The notes: a model not told the origin generated them from the sequence alone. A DNA stretch of 64,000 bases from Hoylesella shahii DSM 15611 = JCM 12083 (GCF_000613445.1 NZ_BAIZ01000013.1:1-64000); one strand, 5' to 3'. Positions 8,261-19,132 are shown, counted from the first letter of the stretch. Made by a program: numbers and translations.

Positions 8261-9604
8261 TTACTGCACTTTTCTACATCCTTCGCAGCGGTCGAACTCA
8301 CCACGGAAGCGTTTTTCAACGAGATGATGTAGGCGTTCGCGTAGCGGTTCGAGATGCATTTGATCGATGACTTCGTTGATAAATGCAAATTCGAGCAGCA
8401 GCTTAGCTTCTTTTTCGCTCACGCCCCGTTGGCGCATGTAGAACAAAGCTTCACTGTTAAGCTGCCCTACGGTAGAGCCGTGCGAACATTTCACATCGTC
8501 GGCATAGATTTCTAGCATGGGTTGGGTAAACATATGCGCCTTTTTGGTAGCACAAATGTTTTGGTTTCGCATTTCCGAATCTGTGTGTTGTGCATCCTTC
8601 CGCACCAAAACAAGTCCGGCGAAAGCGCCAACCGCCTCATCGTCGAGCACATATTTGTAGAGTTCATGACTGTGACAGTTGGGCACAGCATGGTCTATCA
8701 CAGTGTTATTGTCAACATGTTGTTTCTTATCGGCAATAACACAACCCGACAAATTACACTCGGCATCCTCTCCACGGAACGATAACAACACGTTATTGCG
8801 CGTTACACCATTGTGCAACGTAATAACATTGTGGTTTACCCTGCTGTTAGCTTGCTGCTCAATATAAACATTGCTCACACGAACATTCTTCTCATGGGTT
8901 TCTTCCATGCAATAAAGGTCGAGCTTAGCGTTATCGTCAACAAAGGCTTCTATAACCTGTGTGGCAAGAAAACGTTGATCGTCGAAGGTGTGATCGCAGA
9001 AAAGGAACTTGACTTCTGCAAGGGGTTCGACGACAATGAGCACGCGACGATTAACCATTAAGTCTACCTGGGTATGCAGAATGTTTATCACTTGTATGGT
9101 GTTTTCGAGTTTAACGCCACGCGGAACATACACCAACAATCCGTCTTGTGCAAGCATGGTGTTGAGTGCCGTCACCGCATCGTCTTCGGTTTTGGCCAGC
9201 TTACCATAATATCTTGCGATGAAATCAGGATTTTTTGCAGCATAATCGCAAATCGAAGTAATAACCACGCCCTCGGGTAGTTGCTTATTAGGTGTCGTAG
9301 GATACAACAAAGCATCGTTCACCACAAAATGATTGGCTGTGCTAAGGCGTGGAACATCGCAGCTAAACACCTCGTAAGGGTTGATAGGCATAGGCAAGCG
9401 TTGAAGATTTAGCCCGTAATCGGGTTCAAAAAGCTTGCTGATGTCGGTGTATTTATATTTTTCGGTCTTGCGCGTTGGGAAGCCTTGGCGCTTGAAATCC
9501 TCGAAAGCTTTTTCTCTCAGAGCATTCATTACCGCGGTGGAATGGGCGGAAATAACCTCGCGATTGGCTTCGAAGAGGTCTATATATTGTTTCTCGCTAT
9601 TCAT
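8261..9604 (-). CDS. sufD: Fe-S cluster assembly protein SufD
   Basis: A 447-residue member of the SufB/SufD family, partner of SufB and SufC in the cytoplasmic scaffold that builds Fe-S clusters. The N-terminal region contains the typical FPTRKTEKYKYTD segment, and the C-terminal half is the right-handed beta-helix with SHGSTVGQL and FINEVIDQM near the end. The start codon lies 12 nt after the sufC stop, so the pair is translationally close. Length is normal for Bacteroidetes SufD. Confidence 0.94.
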   Translation of the reverse strand: MNSEKQYIDLFEANREVISAHSTAVMNALREKAFEDFKRQGFPTRKTEKYKYTDISKLFEPDYGLNLQRLPMPINPYEVFSCDVPRLSTANHFVVNDALLYPTTPNKQLPEGVVITSICDYAAKNPDFIARYYGKLAKTEDDAVTALNTMLAQDGLLVYVPRGVKLENTIQVINILHTQVDLMVNRRVLIVVEPLAEVKFLFCDHTFDDQRFLATQVIEAFVDDNAKLDLYCMEETHEKNVRVSNVYIEQQANSRVNHNVITLHNGVTRNNVLLSFRGEDAECNLSGCVIADKKQHVDNNTVIDHAVPNCHSHELYKYVLDDEAVGAFAGLVLVRKDAQHTDSEMRNQNICATKKAHMFTQPMLEIYADDVKCSHGSTVGQLNSEALFYMRQRGVSEKEAKLLLEFAFINEVIDQMHLEPLRERLHHLVEKRFRGEFDRCEGCRKVQ

Positions 9605-9616
9605 TATTACAGGGTT

Positions 9617-10372
9617 TTACTTCTCTCCTATTTCCTCTTTAATCCAATCGTAACCGCGTGCTTCAATCTCTTTAGCCAAATCAGGACCAGCAGTTTTCAC
9701 TATTCTACCTTTATAAAGCACGTGAATAACATCTGGACGGATGATGTCTAGCAATCGGTCGTAGTGTGTAATAACGATGGTGCTATTGTGTGGCGACTTG
9801 AGTTTATTAACACCTTCGGCCACGATGCGCAGGGCATCAACATCCAAACCCGAGTCTGTTTCGTCAAGAATAGCCAGTTTAGGTTCGAGCATTGCCATCT
9901 GAAAAATTTCGTTACGTTTTTTTTCGCCACCGCTAAACCCTTCGTTTACCGAGCGTTGCGATAGTCTAGCGTCTAGTTCTACCACCTGTCTTTTCTCCTT
10001 CATCAGCTTAATAAAGTCGGCAGCCGACATCGGTTCAAGACCTTGATACTTGCGTTTCTCGTTGATTGCAGTGCGCATAAAGTTGGTCATCGATACGCCA
10101 GGAATTTCAACGGGGTACTGAAACGAAAGGAAGATGCCTTCGTTGGCTCGGTCTTCTGGTTTCATCTCGAGTAGGTCTTTGCCGTTAAAAATGGCCGTTC
10201 CATCGGTAACTTCGAACATTGGATTGCCCACTAGCACAGCCGAGAGCGTGCTTTTTCCCGAGCCATTGGGGCCCATGATGGCGTGGGTTTCGCCTTCTTT
10301 GATGGTAAGGTCGATGCCTTTTAATATCTCTTTATCGCCAATTTTGGCGTGTAAGTTTCTTACTTCTAACAT
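9617..10372 (-). CDS. sufC: Fe-S cluster assembly ATPase SufC
   Basis: A 251-residue ABC-type ATPase that drives the SufBCD scaffold. Walker A is GPNGSGKST (34-42), the signature is SGGEKKR (from 147), and Walker B with the catalytic glutamate is LAILDETDSGLD (166-177). The SGGEKKRNEI variant is characteristic of SufC. The gene lies between the barrel protein gene at 10392 and sufD. Confidence 0.96.
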   Translation of the reverse strand: MLEVRNLHAKIGDKEILKGIDLTIKEGETHAIMGPNGSGKSTLSAVLVGNPMFEVTDGTAIFNGKDLLEMKPEDRANEGIFLSFQYPVEIPGVSMTNFMRTAINEKRKYQGLEPMSAADFIKLMKEKRQVVELDARLSQRSVNEGFSGGEKKRNEIFQMAMLEPKLAILDETDSGLDVDALRIVAEGVNKLKSPHNSTIVITHYDRLLDIIRPDVIHVLYKGRIVKTAGPDLAKEIEARGYDWIKEEIGEK

Positions 10373-10391
10373 ATATCTATTGTTTTATTAT

Positions 10392-11153
10392 TTACCTATA
10401 GTATCTATAATTGTCATTGGTCTTATTTAGCAGTATATCGAGAATACCTTGTACCAAATTAACACCATCTCCTGCGGTGAAATGGAACGGAAAAACGATT
10501 TTCAGTCCAACATTAAAGCCATGTCTTATTGGGCGCATACGGAGCTCGAAGGGTTCTGGTTGGTGATTGTATTGTGCCTGAAACACCGACGCCCTACTCA
10601 ATCCCAGTCGGCAGCTATATTCTAATTGAAGGGCTATACAACTGAAAAGATAAAGGTCGACACCTGCTATTGGGGCTACACTGACATGCGGAATATGCAC
10701 CATTCCATCGTATCGAACCCTACCAAAGCGGTCGCTTGCCACATCTCTGCTGTATGCATAACTCCCCCCGCTAAAGTTATAAAGCGCATCTAGTCCGATG
10801 TATGGCTGTACACCCCACAACTTTCTTCCAGGATAACATCGCACGCCGAGTGATACACCCTCCATATCATTGCCCAAATTAGTGTCAAGGAAGTTCCATT
10901 CTTCGTGTTCGTAACCAGCCTTCAGCGATATAGGCGTGTAAGGTAGATAGTATTCTACACGCAGTTTAGACAACATGCCATAGCCCGAGCCCACTTTTTC
11001 GGGGATAAGATATTGCCCTTTGGTTAGGGTTTTGACGTGCGGAGAAGTGGTACCACCTATCTGCCCCTCGATGGCGAACGTGCGAACGGGGGCATCTTGC
11101 GCCATAACTGTTGGGCCAAGCAGTAGCATAAGGACAAACAACAATAGTTTCAT
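10392..11153 (-). CDS. Putative outer-membrane beta-barrel protein inside the suf operon
   Basis: A 253-residue protein with a signal peptide (MKLLLFVLMLLLGPTVMA, cut before QDAP). The mature part is rich in alternating aromatic and polar residues typical of a small beta-barrel: KLRVEYYLPYTPISLKAGYE, GVQPYIGLDALYNF and GFNVGLKIVFPFHF. I do not recognise a named family. It lies on the same strand between sufB (36 nt) and sufC (19 nt), so it should be cotranscribed with cytoplasmic Fe-S assembly genes. That is unusual for an envelope protein. A link to iron or oxidative stress is inference from position only. Confidence 0.8.
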   Translation of the reverse strand: MKLLLFVLMLLLGPTVMAQDAPVRTFAIEGQIGGTTSPHVKTLTKGQYLIPEKVGSGYGMLSKLRVEYYLPYTPISLKAGYEHEEWNFLDTNLGNDMEGVSLGVRCYPGRKLWGVQPYIGLDALYNFSGGSYAYSRDVASDRFGRVRYDGMVHIPHVSVAPIAGVDLYLFSCIALQLEYSCRLGLSRASVFQAQYNHQPEPFELRMRPIRHGFNVGLKIVFPFHFTAGDGVNLVQGILDILLNKTNDNYRYYR

Positions 11154-11189
11154 GCGTGGTCGTTTCTATAAAGTGTGATTTATATTACC

Positions 11190-12641
11190 CTATCCCACGG
11201 TACCTTCTAGCGACACGCTAAGCAACTTTTGTGCTTCAACGGCAAACTCCATGGGCAACTTATTGAGTACTTCCTTGGCGTATCCGTTAACGATAAGCCC
11301 CACTGCCTGCTCGGTTGGGATGCCACGCTGATTGCAATAAAATAGCTGTGCCTCACTAATCTTACTGGTTGTGGCCTCGTGTTCGATAATAGCCGAGTCG
11401 TTGTGTATGTCCATATAGGGGAAAGTATGCGCACCGCACTTGTCGCCGAGCAGCAAACTGTCGCACGAACTATAGTTGCGAGCATTGTCGGCGTTGGCCG
11501 TTGCGCGTACCAATCCACGATAAGAGTTCTGACTACGGCCTGCACTGATGCCCTTAGAGATGATGGTGCTCTTGGTGTTTTTGCCCATGTGAATCATCTT
11601 TGTACCCGTATCGGCCTGCTGATAGTGGTTGGTTACGGCCACAGAATAAAATTCGGCTTGCGAATTATCGCCGCGCAAGATGCACGAAGGATATTTCCAA
11701 GTGATAGCCGAGCCTGTTTCTACCTGTGTCCACGACAGTTTTGAGTTCACCCCACGCAAGTCGCCACGCTTAGTAACGAGGTTAAACACGCCACCTTTTC
11801 CATTTTCATCGCCTGGATACCAGTTCTGCACGGTGGAGTATTTCACCTCCGCATTATCCTTAACAATAATCTCCACGATGGCAGCATGCAACTGATTTTC
11901 ATCGCGCATGGGCGCTGTGCATCCCTCAAGATAACTCACATAAGTGTCGTCTTCGGCCACAATGAGGGTTCGTTCAAACTGTCCTGTGTTGCGTGCATTA
12001 ATTCTAAAGTACGAACTAAGTTCCATTGGGCAGCGCACTCCCTTGGGGATATAGACAAAAGAGCCATCTGAGAACACGGCACTATTAAGTGCTGCGAAGA
12101 AATTATCAGCATAAGGCACCACCGAACCAAGGTATTGGCGCACCAAGTCGGGATGTTCTTGCACGGCTTCGCCGATGGAACAGAATATCACGCCCTTCTC
12201 TGCCAGTTTCTCTTTAAAGGTTGTCTTCACCGAAACAGAGTCCATAATGGCATCAACAGCCACGCCTCCAAGCACCAAACGCTCTTCAAGTGGGATACCA
12301 AGCTTGTCGAATGTCTTCTCCAGTTCGGGGTCTAGTTCCTTGTTCGCTGGTTTTTTGGCCAGTGGGTCGGCATAATAAGAGATAGCTTGATAATCTATCT
12401 CGGGCAGATTTACATGCGCCCAATTGGGCTGCTTCATTGTTTTCCAATGATTAAAGGCCTTCAACCGAAACGCCAGCAACCATTCGGGCTCGTTTTTTTT
12501 GCTCGAAATAAGTCGCACAACGTCTTCGTTAAGGCCTTTATCTATGATGTCTGTTTCCACGTCTGTTGTGAAGCCGAACTCGTATTTTTGTTCGGCTACA
12601 CTTCGCACAAACGCGTTTTTCTCGTTTTTTACTTCTTCCAT
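11190..12641 (-). CDS. sufB: Fe-S cluster assembly protein SufB
   Basis: A 483-residue SufB, the scaffold subunit on which the Suf system assembles clusters. It has the family segment [16 protein letters not shown]-like region near residue 95, [35 protein letters not shown], and the C-terminal [17 protein letters not shown] stretch. It is the first gene of the minus-strand cluster sufB - barrel protein - sufC - sufD - sufS. The upstream region (12642-13006) shows no clear promoter, only hairpins and low-complexity repeats. Confidence 0.96.
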   Translation of the reverse strand: MEEVKNEKNAFVRSVAEQKYEFGFTTDVETDIIDKGLNEDVVRLISSKKNEPEWLLAFRLKAFNHWKTMKQPNWAHVNLPEIDYQAISYYADPLAKKPANKELDPELEKTFDKLGIPLEERLVLGGVAVDAIMDSVSVKTTFKEKLAEKGVIFCSIGEAVQEHPDLVRQYLGSVVPYADNFFAALNSAVFSDGSFVYIPKGVRCPMELSSYFRINARNTGQFERTLIVAEDDTYVSYLEGCTAPMRDENQLHAAIVEIIVKDNAEVKYSTVQNWYPGDENGKGGVFNLVTKRGDLRGVNSKLSWTQVETGSAITWKYPSCILRGDNSQAEFYSVAVTNHYQQADTGTKMIHMGKNTKSTIISKGISAGRSQNSYRGLVRATANADNARNYSSCDSLLLGDKCGAHTFPYMDIHNDSAIIEHEATTSKISEAQLFYCNQRGIPTEQAVGLIVNGYAKEVLNKLPMEFAVEAQKLLSVSLEGTVG

Positions 12642-13006
12642 ATATACTAATTTGCATTAAGCGATGAATAGGGGCTGCCCCTATGGAGCGCCCCTATCGT
12701 ATTGTTCAGCAAACATTGTACCGCGAAACAGCGCGGTAACAAATGTTACTGTTAGCTTTTTGAGGTGGTGAGTTTGTGAGCTTTTAAGTCTTTGAGTTTT
12801 GAGTTTTGAGGTTGTGAGTTTATGAGTTATTGCGTTCATCAGTTGATTTGTTGATGCTAAGCATGGCCTAACCCTAACATATCTGCAACTCAAAACCTCA
12901 TAAACTCAAAACCTCAAAAACTCAAAAACTCACAACCTTAAAATCTCAAAAACACAAAGCCTTAAAAACTCAAAAACTCAAAAACTCAAAGACTCAAAAC
13001 CTCACC
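12642..13006. other. Spacer between infB and sufB with two hairpins and low-complexity repeats
   Basis: From left to right it contains GATAGGGGC / GCCCCTATC (a 9-bp inverted repeat near 12668-12698), a TACCGCG / CGCGGTA hairpin (12719-12738), and the repeat tract described separately (12762-13005). One hairpin probably ends the rimP-nusA-infB transcript, though neither has a good T tail on the minus strand. No gene is visible. Confidence 0.55.
12762..13005. repeat. Inverted low-complexity tract (TGAGTTTT / CTCAAAAA repeats)
   Basis: The left part (12762-12826) is built of units such as TTTGAGTTTTGAG and GTTGTGAG. The right part (12886-13005) is built of 8-nt CTCAAAAA units with variants CTCAAAAC and CTCACAAC. 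The two are roughly complementary, so they can fold into a long imperfect hairpin around a 59-bp core (12827-12885). The tract abuts the infB stop codon. Confidence 0.75.
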
Positions 13007-15994
13007 TTACAATTTCTGTTCCACTTCGATAACGGTGAACGTTTCGATGATGTCGCCCACCTGAATATCGTTGAAGTTGACGATGCTAATACCACATTCA
13101 AAGCCTGTGGGTACTTCTTTAACGTCGTCTTTATAGCGCTTAAGGGCATTGATGTCGCCAGTATGCACCACGATACCATCGCGCACGAGTCGTGCTTTGT
13201 CCACGCGGTGAACTTTTCCTTCGGTAACAATGGCACCGGCCACCGTTCCAACCTTCGAAATTTTGTATACTTCGCGAACCTCTACTTGTCCAGTTACCAC
13301 TTCTTTCTTCACCTTATCGAGCATACCTTCCATAGCAGAGTGCACGTCGTCTATGGCGTCGTAGATAACCGAATAAGTGTTTATCTCCACACCCTCTTGG
13401 TCGGCTAGCTTGCGAGCGGCCGACGATGGGCGTACTTGGAAGCCCACAATCAGTGCATCAGAAGCATCGGCAAGGGTTACATCATTTTCAGAAATCTGAC
13501 CCACTGCCTTATGGATAACGTTCACTTTAATCTTCTCTGTAGAAAGTTTGATGAACGAGTCGCTCAGTGCCTCGATAGAACCGTCGGTGTCTCCCTTAAC
13601 AATGATGTTGAGCTCTTTAAACGAACCCAGTGCGATACGGTGCGAAATATCGCTGAGTGTAAGACGTTTTTGTGTGCGCAAGCCTTGTTCGCGTTGCAGT
13701 TGCAAACGCTTATTAGCGATGTCGCGAGCCTCTTGTTCGGTTTCAAGCACGTGGAAAGCGTCGCCAGCTGTTGGCGCTCCGTTCAGGCCAAGGATGATGG
13801 CTGGTTCTGAAGGTCCAGCACTTTCGATGCGTTGATTACGTTCGTTAAACATCGCTTTGATACGTCCCCAGCTTGTTCCTGCAATAACATTATCACCAAT
13901 ACGCAGTGTTCCGTTGCTTACAAGCAAGGTAGATACATATCCGCGACCCTTATCGAGCGAACTTTCGATGATGCTACCCGTACCTTTGCGGTTGGGGTTG
14001 GCCTTGAGGTCGAGCATTTCGGCCTCCAACAGCACCTTCTCAAGCAGTTCGTTAATACCAATTCCTTTCTTAGCACTAATCTCTTGGCACTGGTATTTAC
14101 CGCCCCACTCTTCAACGAGGAGGTTCATTTGCGAAAGGTCTTCGCGTATCTTGTCGGGGTTTGCTCCTGGTTTATCAATCTTATTGATGGCAAACACCAT
14201 GGGTACATTGGCTGCTTGGGCATGGGCGATGGCCTCTTTGGTGGTGGGCATCACACTGTCGTCGGCCGAGATAATGATAATGGCGATGTCGGTTACCTGT
14301 GCACCGCGAGCACGCATGGCTGTAAACGCCTCGTGACCTGGTGTATCCAGGAAAGTGATGTGTCGGCCATTCTCCAACTTCACGTTGTAAGCACCGATGT
14401 GCTGAGTGATACCTCCTGCCTCACCAGCAATCACATTGGTGTTGCGAATATAGTCGAGCAACGAGGTCTTACCGTGGTCTACGTGTCCCATTACTGTTAC
14501 GATGGGCGAGCGTGGCACGAGGTCGGCCTCGTCATCGGCCTCTTCGGTCACAGCTTCAGACACTTCAGCACTCACATATTCAGTCTTAAAGCCAAATTCT
14601 TCGGCCACGAGATTGATGGTTTCGGCATCTAAACGCTGGTTGATTGACACCATTATACCCACGCTCATGAGCGTTCCGATAACCTGGTTCACCGAGATAT
14701 TCATCATCGATGCCAGTTCGCTTACGGTGACAAACTCGGTTATTTTCAGCGTTTTGCTCTCTTTGCGTTCCTCTGCACGTTCCTCGTTTAGGCGTTCTTG
14801 TGCAGCATCGCGTTTCTCTTTACGATATTTCGCACCCTTCTTATTTTGGTTACGGTTGGTAAGACGTGCCAATGTTTCTTTTACCTGGCGTGCTACGTCT
14901 TCCTCGTTCACCTCTAAAGGTTTCTGGTTGCGATTGTTTTTCTTGCCTTTCTTATTAGCGTTGCGCCCTGCACCAGCATTATTATTGTTATTGCCACCAT
15001 TGTTACCGCCCTTATTTTTGTTGCCATTGGGCTGGTTGGCAGCAGCATTAATGTCCACCCTTTCGGTGTTAATGCGGTTGCGTTTGCGACGTTCGCCTCC
15101 CTGTTGACCTTTGTTTTCGCGTTCCTTGCGTTTCTCTTCCTTCGATTTTTTCTTAGGACGGGTGTTTTGGTTGATGGTAGAAAGGTCAATTTTTCCCATC
15201 ACTTTAATACCAGGACCGCTATTTTGTTCGCTCTTCAGGGTGAAGATAGCCGGTTTAGAAACAGCTGCATCGCCTTCGGCATCAGCTTTCGGGGTTGTTG
15301 TTTCCACCTTGTCTGCCACGTTCTTAGCAGCGTTTTCGGCCGTTTTATGTTGCTTGTGTTCAGCCTCTTTGGGCTTATCAGCATGCTTGATAGCATCAGC
15401 CTTGTGCGTTTGCTCGGGCTTATGTTTGTGTTCGTGCTTAACTTCCACCTTATTTTTATGTGGTTCAGTCTGCTTATCAGCTAACTTTTCGGGTTTCGCA
15501 TCCTGTGTAGGAGCAGAATTTTTCACTGTCTCAACAGGTGTTGCTTTATCCTGTTTGTCAACCGCAACAGTTTGATTTTTCTGAGCAGCTTCGCCCACGG
15601 CAGCAGGCTTAGCGTCTTCTTTTTTATCGTCTTTGGCGTTTTTCACATCAGAATTCTTTACGGTTTTCTTCCCGTTAAGGCTGTCGAGGTCTAGTTTACC
15701 CAGCGGAGTAAACTTTTGTTTTCCCTCGTTAAGCACCGTTTCGGCACGATGGTCGTTGTTTTCGTTGGTGCGTTTTTTCTCTTTAGTTTTCTTTGGGAAG
15801 AGTTTATCGGCTTGGTTGCGCACTTCCTTGTCCTTATGAAAAGCTTTCACAAGGGCATCATATTGCGCATCGTTTAGTTTGAACGAGGGTTCGGCTTTCA
15901 CCTCTCCCAGTTCGGTTTTCTTTTCTAAGAACTCCACTGCCGTTTGGAGTCCGATATTCAATTCACTTATTGCTTTGCCTAATCTGATGTTCAT
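13007..15994 (-). CDS. infB: Translation initiation factor IF-2
   Basis: A 995-residue long-form IF-2, the GTPase that brings initiator tRNA to the ribosome. Residues 1-60 resemble the IF2 N-terminal domain. Residues about 60-400 are a Lys/Ala/Asn/Glu-rich linker with poly-Asn-Gly stretches. The G domain starts near residue 500 with GHVDHGKT, followed by DTPGHEAF and NKID. Domains II and IV follow. It is the third gene of rimP-nusA-infB, 71 nt after nusA. The linker is long but of a kind common in Bacteroidetes. Confidence 0.97.
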   Translation of the reverse strand: MNIRLGKAISELNIGLQTAVEFLEKKTELGEVKAEPSFKLNDAQYDALVKAFHKDKEVRNQADKLFPKKTKEKKRTNENNDHRAETVLNEGKQKFTPLGKLDLDSLNGKKTVKNSDVKNAKDDKKEDAKPAAVGEAAQKNQTVAVDKQDKATPVETVKNSAPTQDAKPEKLADKQTEPHKNKVEVKHEHKHKPEQTHKADAIKHADKPKEAEHKQHKTAENAAKNVADKVETTTPKADAEGDAAVSKPAIFTLKSEQNSGPGIKVMGKIDLSTINQNTRPKKKSKEEKRKERENKGQQGGERRKRNRINTERVDINAAANQPNGNKNKGGNNGGNNNNNAGAGRNANKKGKKNNRNQKPLEVNEEDVARQVKETLARLTNRNQNKKGAKYRKEKRDAAQERLNEERAEERKESKTLKITEFVTVSELASMMNISVNQVIGTLMSVGIMVSINQRLDAETINLVAEEFGFKTEYVSAEVSEAVTEEADDEADLVPRSPIVTVMGHVDHGKTSLLDYIRNTNVIAGEAGGITQHIGAYNVKLENGRHITFLDTPGHEAFTAMRARGAQVTDIAIIIISADDSVMPTTKEAIAHAQAANVPMVFAINKIDKPGANPDKIREDLSQMNLLVEEWGGKYQCQEISAKKGIGINELLEKVLLEAEMLDLKANPNRKGTGSIIESSLDKGRGYVSTLLVSNGTLRIGDNVIAGTSWGRIKAMFNERNQRIESAGPSEPAIILGLNGAPTAGDAFHVLETEQEARDIANKRLQLQREQGLRTQKRLTLSDISHRIALGSFKELNIIVKGDTDGSIEALSDSFIKLSTEKIKVNVIHKAVGQISENDVTLADASDALIVGFQVRPSSAARKLADQEGVEINTYSVIYDAIDDVHSAMEGMLDKVKKEVVTGQVEVREVYKISKVGTVAGAIVTEGKVHRVDKARLVRDGIVVHTGDINALKRYKDDVKEVPTGFECGISIVNFNDIQVGDIIETFTVIEVEQKL

Positions 15995-16065
15995 TCTGTT
16001 GTTTTGTTTTTGTTTTTGTTGTGGCGTGCGCCATGTTTGCCTGCTTAGGGATGGTGTTGTTATCC

Positions 16066-17328
16066 TTATTCAAATTCAGCCCTCAGCACACGCAACAAGC
16101 TATCAACGGTTTCTTCCTCTAAGTCGGCCTTCTCTACGAGCATTTCGCGGGGTGCGTTTAGCACTGCTTTTGCGGTATCTAAGCCGATGCTCTTAATGGC
16201 ATCGATAACCCACTGGTCTACTTCGTCTGAGAATTCGTCCAAATAGATATCCTCGTCGGCTTCACCTTCGGCCACCTCGCGGAACACGTCGATGGTGTAC
16301 TCGGTAAGCATTGAAGCCAACTTGATGTTCAATCCGCCACGGCCAATGGCCAGCGACACTTCTTCAGGATGCAAGAACACTTCGGCCTTGCGATTTTCTT
16401 CATCTAGATTGATGCTGCTCACTTGTGCCGGACTAAGTGCGCGCTGGATAAAGAGTTTGGTGTTTGCGGTGTAATTTATCACGTCGATGTTTTCGTTGCA
16501 CAGTTCGCGAACGATGCCATGCACACGGCTACCTCTTACACCTACGCATGCGCCAACGGGGTCGATGCGTTCGTCGTAGCTCTCAACTGCAATCTTAGCG
16601 CGTTCTCCGGGCATGCGGGCAATACGTTTAATAGAAATCAAGCCGTCGTTAATTTCAGGCACTTCGGCCTCCAACAGACGTTCGAGGAACATCGGACTGG
16701 TACGACTAAGGATGATTTTGGGGTTATTGTTTTCGTTGTCTACTCGAAGGATAACGGCCCTTACAGTTTCGCCCTTGCGATATTGGTCGGCTGGTATTTG
16801 TTCTGCTTTGGGCAAGATAAGTTCGTTATTCTCATCGTCAACGATAAGCACTTCGCGCTTCCACACCTGATAAACCTCGCCTGCAATAACCTGTCCCACG
16901 CGGTCTTTATATTTATTATATAATGAGTCGTGTTCGAGTTCGAGAATTTTCGACGCCAATGTTTGACGCAGCGTAAGGATAGCACGACGACCAAACTTAG
17001 CGAAGTCTACTCTTTCGGTTACTTCTTCGCCCACTTCATAGTCGGGTTCAATCTTTTGCGCCTCGGCCAAGGCAATCTGTTTGTTTTCGTCTTCCACTTC
17101 TCCATTGGCCACAACCATGCGGTTGCGATAGATTTCGAAGTCGCCTTTGTCGGGGTTTACGATAACGTCGAAGTTTTCATCGCTACCGAAGATGCGTGCA
17201 AGCACGTTGCGAAAGCTTTCTTCCAACACGCTCACTAGGGTCATGCGGTCGATGTTCTTGGTGTCTTTAAACTCCTTGAACGTGTCGACCATGCTCAAGA
17301 TATTCTCATCTTTTTTTCTTGCTACCAT
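16066..17328 (-). CDS. nusA: Transcription termination/antitermination protein NusA
   Basis: A 420-residue NusA that binds RNA polymerase and nascent RNA. An N-terminal polymerase-binding domain (about 1-125) is followed by an S1 domain, two KH domains (including the segment [15 protein letters not shown]) and a short acidic C-terminal part ending [19 protein letters not shown] at 17328 ([12 protein letters not shown]) fits the family; the frame extends 18 codons upstream without match. It is separated from rimP by 351 bp of repeats, an unusually wide gap. Confidence 0.95.
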   Translation of the reverse strand: MVARKKDENILSMVDTFKEFKDTKNIDRMTLVSVLEESFRNVLARIFGSDENFDVIVNPDKGDFEIYRNRMVVANGEVEDENKQIALAEAQKIEPDYEVGEEVTERVDFAKFGRRAILTLRQTLASKILELEHDSLYNKYKDRVGQVIAGEVYQVWKREVLIVDDENNELILPKAEQIPADQYRKGETVRAVILRVDNENNNPKIILSRTSPMFLERLLEAEVPEINDGLISIKRIARMPGERAKIAVESYDERIDPVGACVGVRGSRVHGIVRELCNENIDVINYTANTKLFIQRALSPAQVSSINLDEENRKAEVFLHPEEVSLAIGRGGLNIKLASMLTEYTIDVFREVAEGEADEDIYLDEFSDEVDQWVIDAIKSIGLDTAKAVLNAPREMLVEKADLEEETVDSLLRVLRAEFE

Positions 17329-17679
17329 AGGGTTTATTATCGTTTGATGTGGTCTTGCCCCAATATTGCAAACTGTTTGCACGCGTTAATGGTGTTTCCA
17401 CGTTTCAACAGCATGAGGCTAGCCTATTAATTTCTCCTTTTAATGATTAATTTATGCGCTGATAAGTTAACGAGGGAGCGAAAGGATTTTAAAGGTGAAA
17501 GAGTGAAAGGGCCAAAGGAATTTTAAAGGTGAAAGGGATTTTAAAGGTGAAAAGTGGCTAACGAAGCCTATCTATTCGGATTAATTCCTACTTACTACTT
17601 ACTACTTACTCCTTTACTACTTACTCCTTTACTCCTTACTACTTACTCCTTACTCCTTACTCCTTACTCCACAGAAACA
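17329..17679. repeat. Two short-period repeat tracts between rimP and nusA
   Basis: At 17481-17552 the unit GGATTTTAAAGGTGAAAG recurs with variations. At 17586-17670 a TTACTCC / TTACTAC heptamer, sometimes octamer, is repeated about eleven times. Neither has a coding look. The tracts separate two genes that are normally adjacent in one operon and would sit inside the transcript. Confidence 0.8.
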
Positions 17680-18144
17680 TTAAAACTGAATAAGATATTT
17701 GGTATATTTCACACCATCCATCTTAAAATTATGGTCAACATCCTGCAGCACAGGGCGTTTCTTTCCCTCCACCTTCACTTTTTCGTTAACCGTAACCACG
17801 AAGTCGTTTCCGTCTACGCTCTTCAACGTTCCCTTATATTTCTTGCCTTCTTTATCGAGCACCTCAACCTCTTTTCCGATGAAGTTAATGTATTGTTGTG
17901 GCACTTTAAAGGGCTGACCCAATCCAGCCGACCCCACTTCGAGTTCATAATCCTCCTCATCGCGGTTTAAATGCTCCTCGATAAATCGGCTTAATTCCAC
18001 ACAATCCTCAATCCAAACCCCGTCGGCATGGTCTATTTCAACCACGATGCGACTGTCTGGACTCGTCTCCACATCGACAAGGAAATACTCTTTGTCGGCA
18101 AGCCATTGTTCAACAAGTTGTTTTACGACGCTTTTGTCAATCAT
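17680..18144 (-). CDS. rimP: Ribosome maturation factor RimP
   Basis: A 154-residue RimP, needed for 30S subunit maturation. The N-terminal domain has VDVETSPDSRIVVEID and CVELSRFIEE; the middle holds the conserved YELEVGSAGLGQPFK segment; the C-terminal SH3-like domain includes YKGTLKSVDGNDFVV. Length and order are typical. It is the first gene of rimP-nusA-infB and has a clear promoter (18211-18242). The leader of about 60 nt can form a GAGG...CCTC hairpin. Confidence 0.93.
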   Translation of the reverse strand: MIDKSVVKQLVEQWLADKEYFLVDVETSPDSRIVVEIDHADGVWIEDCVELSRFIEEHLNRDEEDYELEVGSAGLGQPFKVPQQYINFIGKEVEVLDKEGKKYKGTLKSVDGNDFVVTVNEKVKVEGKKRPVLQDVDHNFKMDGVKYTKYLIQF

Positions 18145-18580
18145 ATTTTGATGTTACTGATAATGAAAATGAGGAACTCTCTTCGGAGCCCCTCATTCCA
18201 CTGAATGCTGCAAAGTTACGAAAAAATAACGAAACACGCAAAACATTTTGGCGCTTTAAGCGTTATCTGCTCGTATTTTTTTATTCACTTTTGCTATTTG
18301 GGGCATCCGATGTATGTTTTAACTGTTATTTAACACGGATTACAAGCACGGTGTGGCGTTTTTCTCTTTATTCTTTGCACACCGCCAGTGATGTAAAGCG
18401 CATACCCAAAACATATTGGGGATAACAAGCAGCAACCCTAACCATGCCACTTGTCATCCCCAAACATAGCGCCTTGAACACAACAACGACTTCGGCGCTC
18501 GGCATAAAGCCACCGGAACAAACACAAACCGGCCAGACTAAAACCTTCCACCCTTAAGGTATAGGCTGCACGTAAAGTCA
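18145..18580. other. Intergenic region with one strong hairpin
   Basis: Apart from the rimP promoter, this 436-bp gap contains a long stem: TTGGGGAT-a-ACAAG (18416-18429) pairs with CTTGT-c-ATCCCCAA (18450-18463), 13 of 14 positions. Its minus-strand tail TATGTTTTGGG makes it a possible terminator of the lipoprotein gene at 18581. No coding frame is apparent. Confidence 0.55.
18211..18242 (-). promoter_or_regulatory. Promoter of rimP-nusA-infB
   Basis: On the minus strand TTTG (18239-18242), a 20-nt spacer and TAACTTTG (18211-18218) match the Bacteroidetes consensus. Transcription would begin near 18204. Confidence 0.75.
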
Positions 18581-19132
18581 CTATTCCACCGTAAACCCTT
18601 GTGGAGTGCGCCTTAACACGATTTTAAAACAACCATAGCGCTTATAAGGATTGATGGTTTGGCCTTGATATTCTAACGTTTGGAGCGCGATGGTAGACCC
18701 ACCTCGCATCAATTCGGCCCTGGGAAGAGCACTAAACGCGTAATAAAAACGCAGGTGTATATGAGCGCCTTGCACAGTAATCTCAGAATCGGCATAGCCT
18801 TCGCCTCGCCTTCCCTCATCGGTATCCCAAAGTTCCATCAATGTGCGGTCGGGCAAATCGGCTCTAAAACTGAGTACTTCTTTACCTTCCAACACTGAAA
18901 CTTTAACAGGCAAACTCTTTTCGCTCTCTATTCCAAACACCGAGAACACACTATCGCGCAACAAGGTGGTGGGCGAAAGAGCGCGAGTGCCGTTAATCAC
19001 TTCAACCAAAACCTCGTTTTCGATGTTAGATGCCAACATGGGCAGGTATCTCCGCTTCTCTTCGTCGTTGCTGCAGGCCGCTAATAGCGCCAACAGGGCC
19101 ACGATGATAAATCCTGATTTAATTTGTCTCAT
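18581..19132 (-). CDS. Putative lipoprotein, paralogue 1
   Basis: A 183-residue protein with a lipoprotein signal peptide: MRQIKSGFIIVALLALLAACS, cysteine at residue 20. The mature part is about 160 residues. It aligns with the protein at 20496-21041 through LSFRADLPDR...WDTDEGRRGEGY...LRFYYAF and GGSTIALQTLEYQG, so the two are paralogues. No known family is recognised. A Bacteroidetes promoter lies at 19257-19287. The pair is separated by 1.36 kb containing an array of 22-nt repeats and a MITE-like element. Confidence 0.85.
   Translation of the reverse strand: MRQIKSGFIIVALLALLAACSNDEEKRRYLPMLASNIENEVLVEVINGTRALSPTTLLRDSVFSVFGIESEKSLPVKVSVLEGKEVLSFRADLPDRTLMELWDTDEGRRGEGYADSEITVQGAHIHLRFYYAFSALPRAELMRGGSTIALQTLEYQGQTINPYKRYGCFKIVLRRTPQGFTVE

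Noticed and set aside
13832-15575. Long plus-strand frames opposite infB (for example 266 and 201 codons)
   Set aside because: They are antisense shadows of the low-complexity infB linker and G domain.
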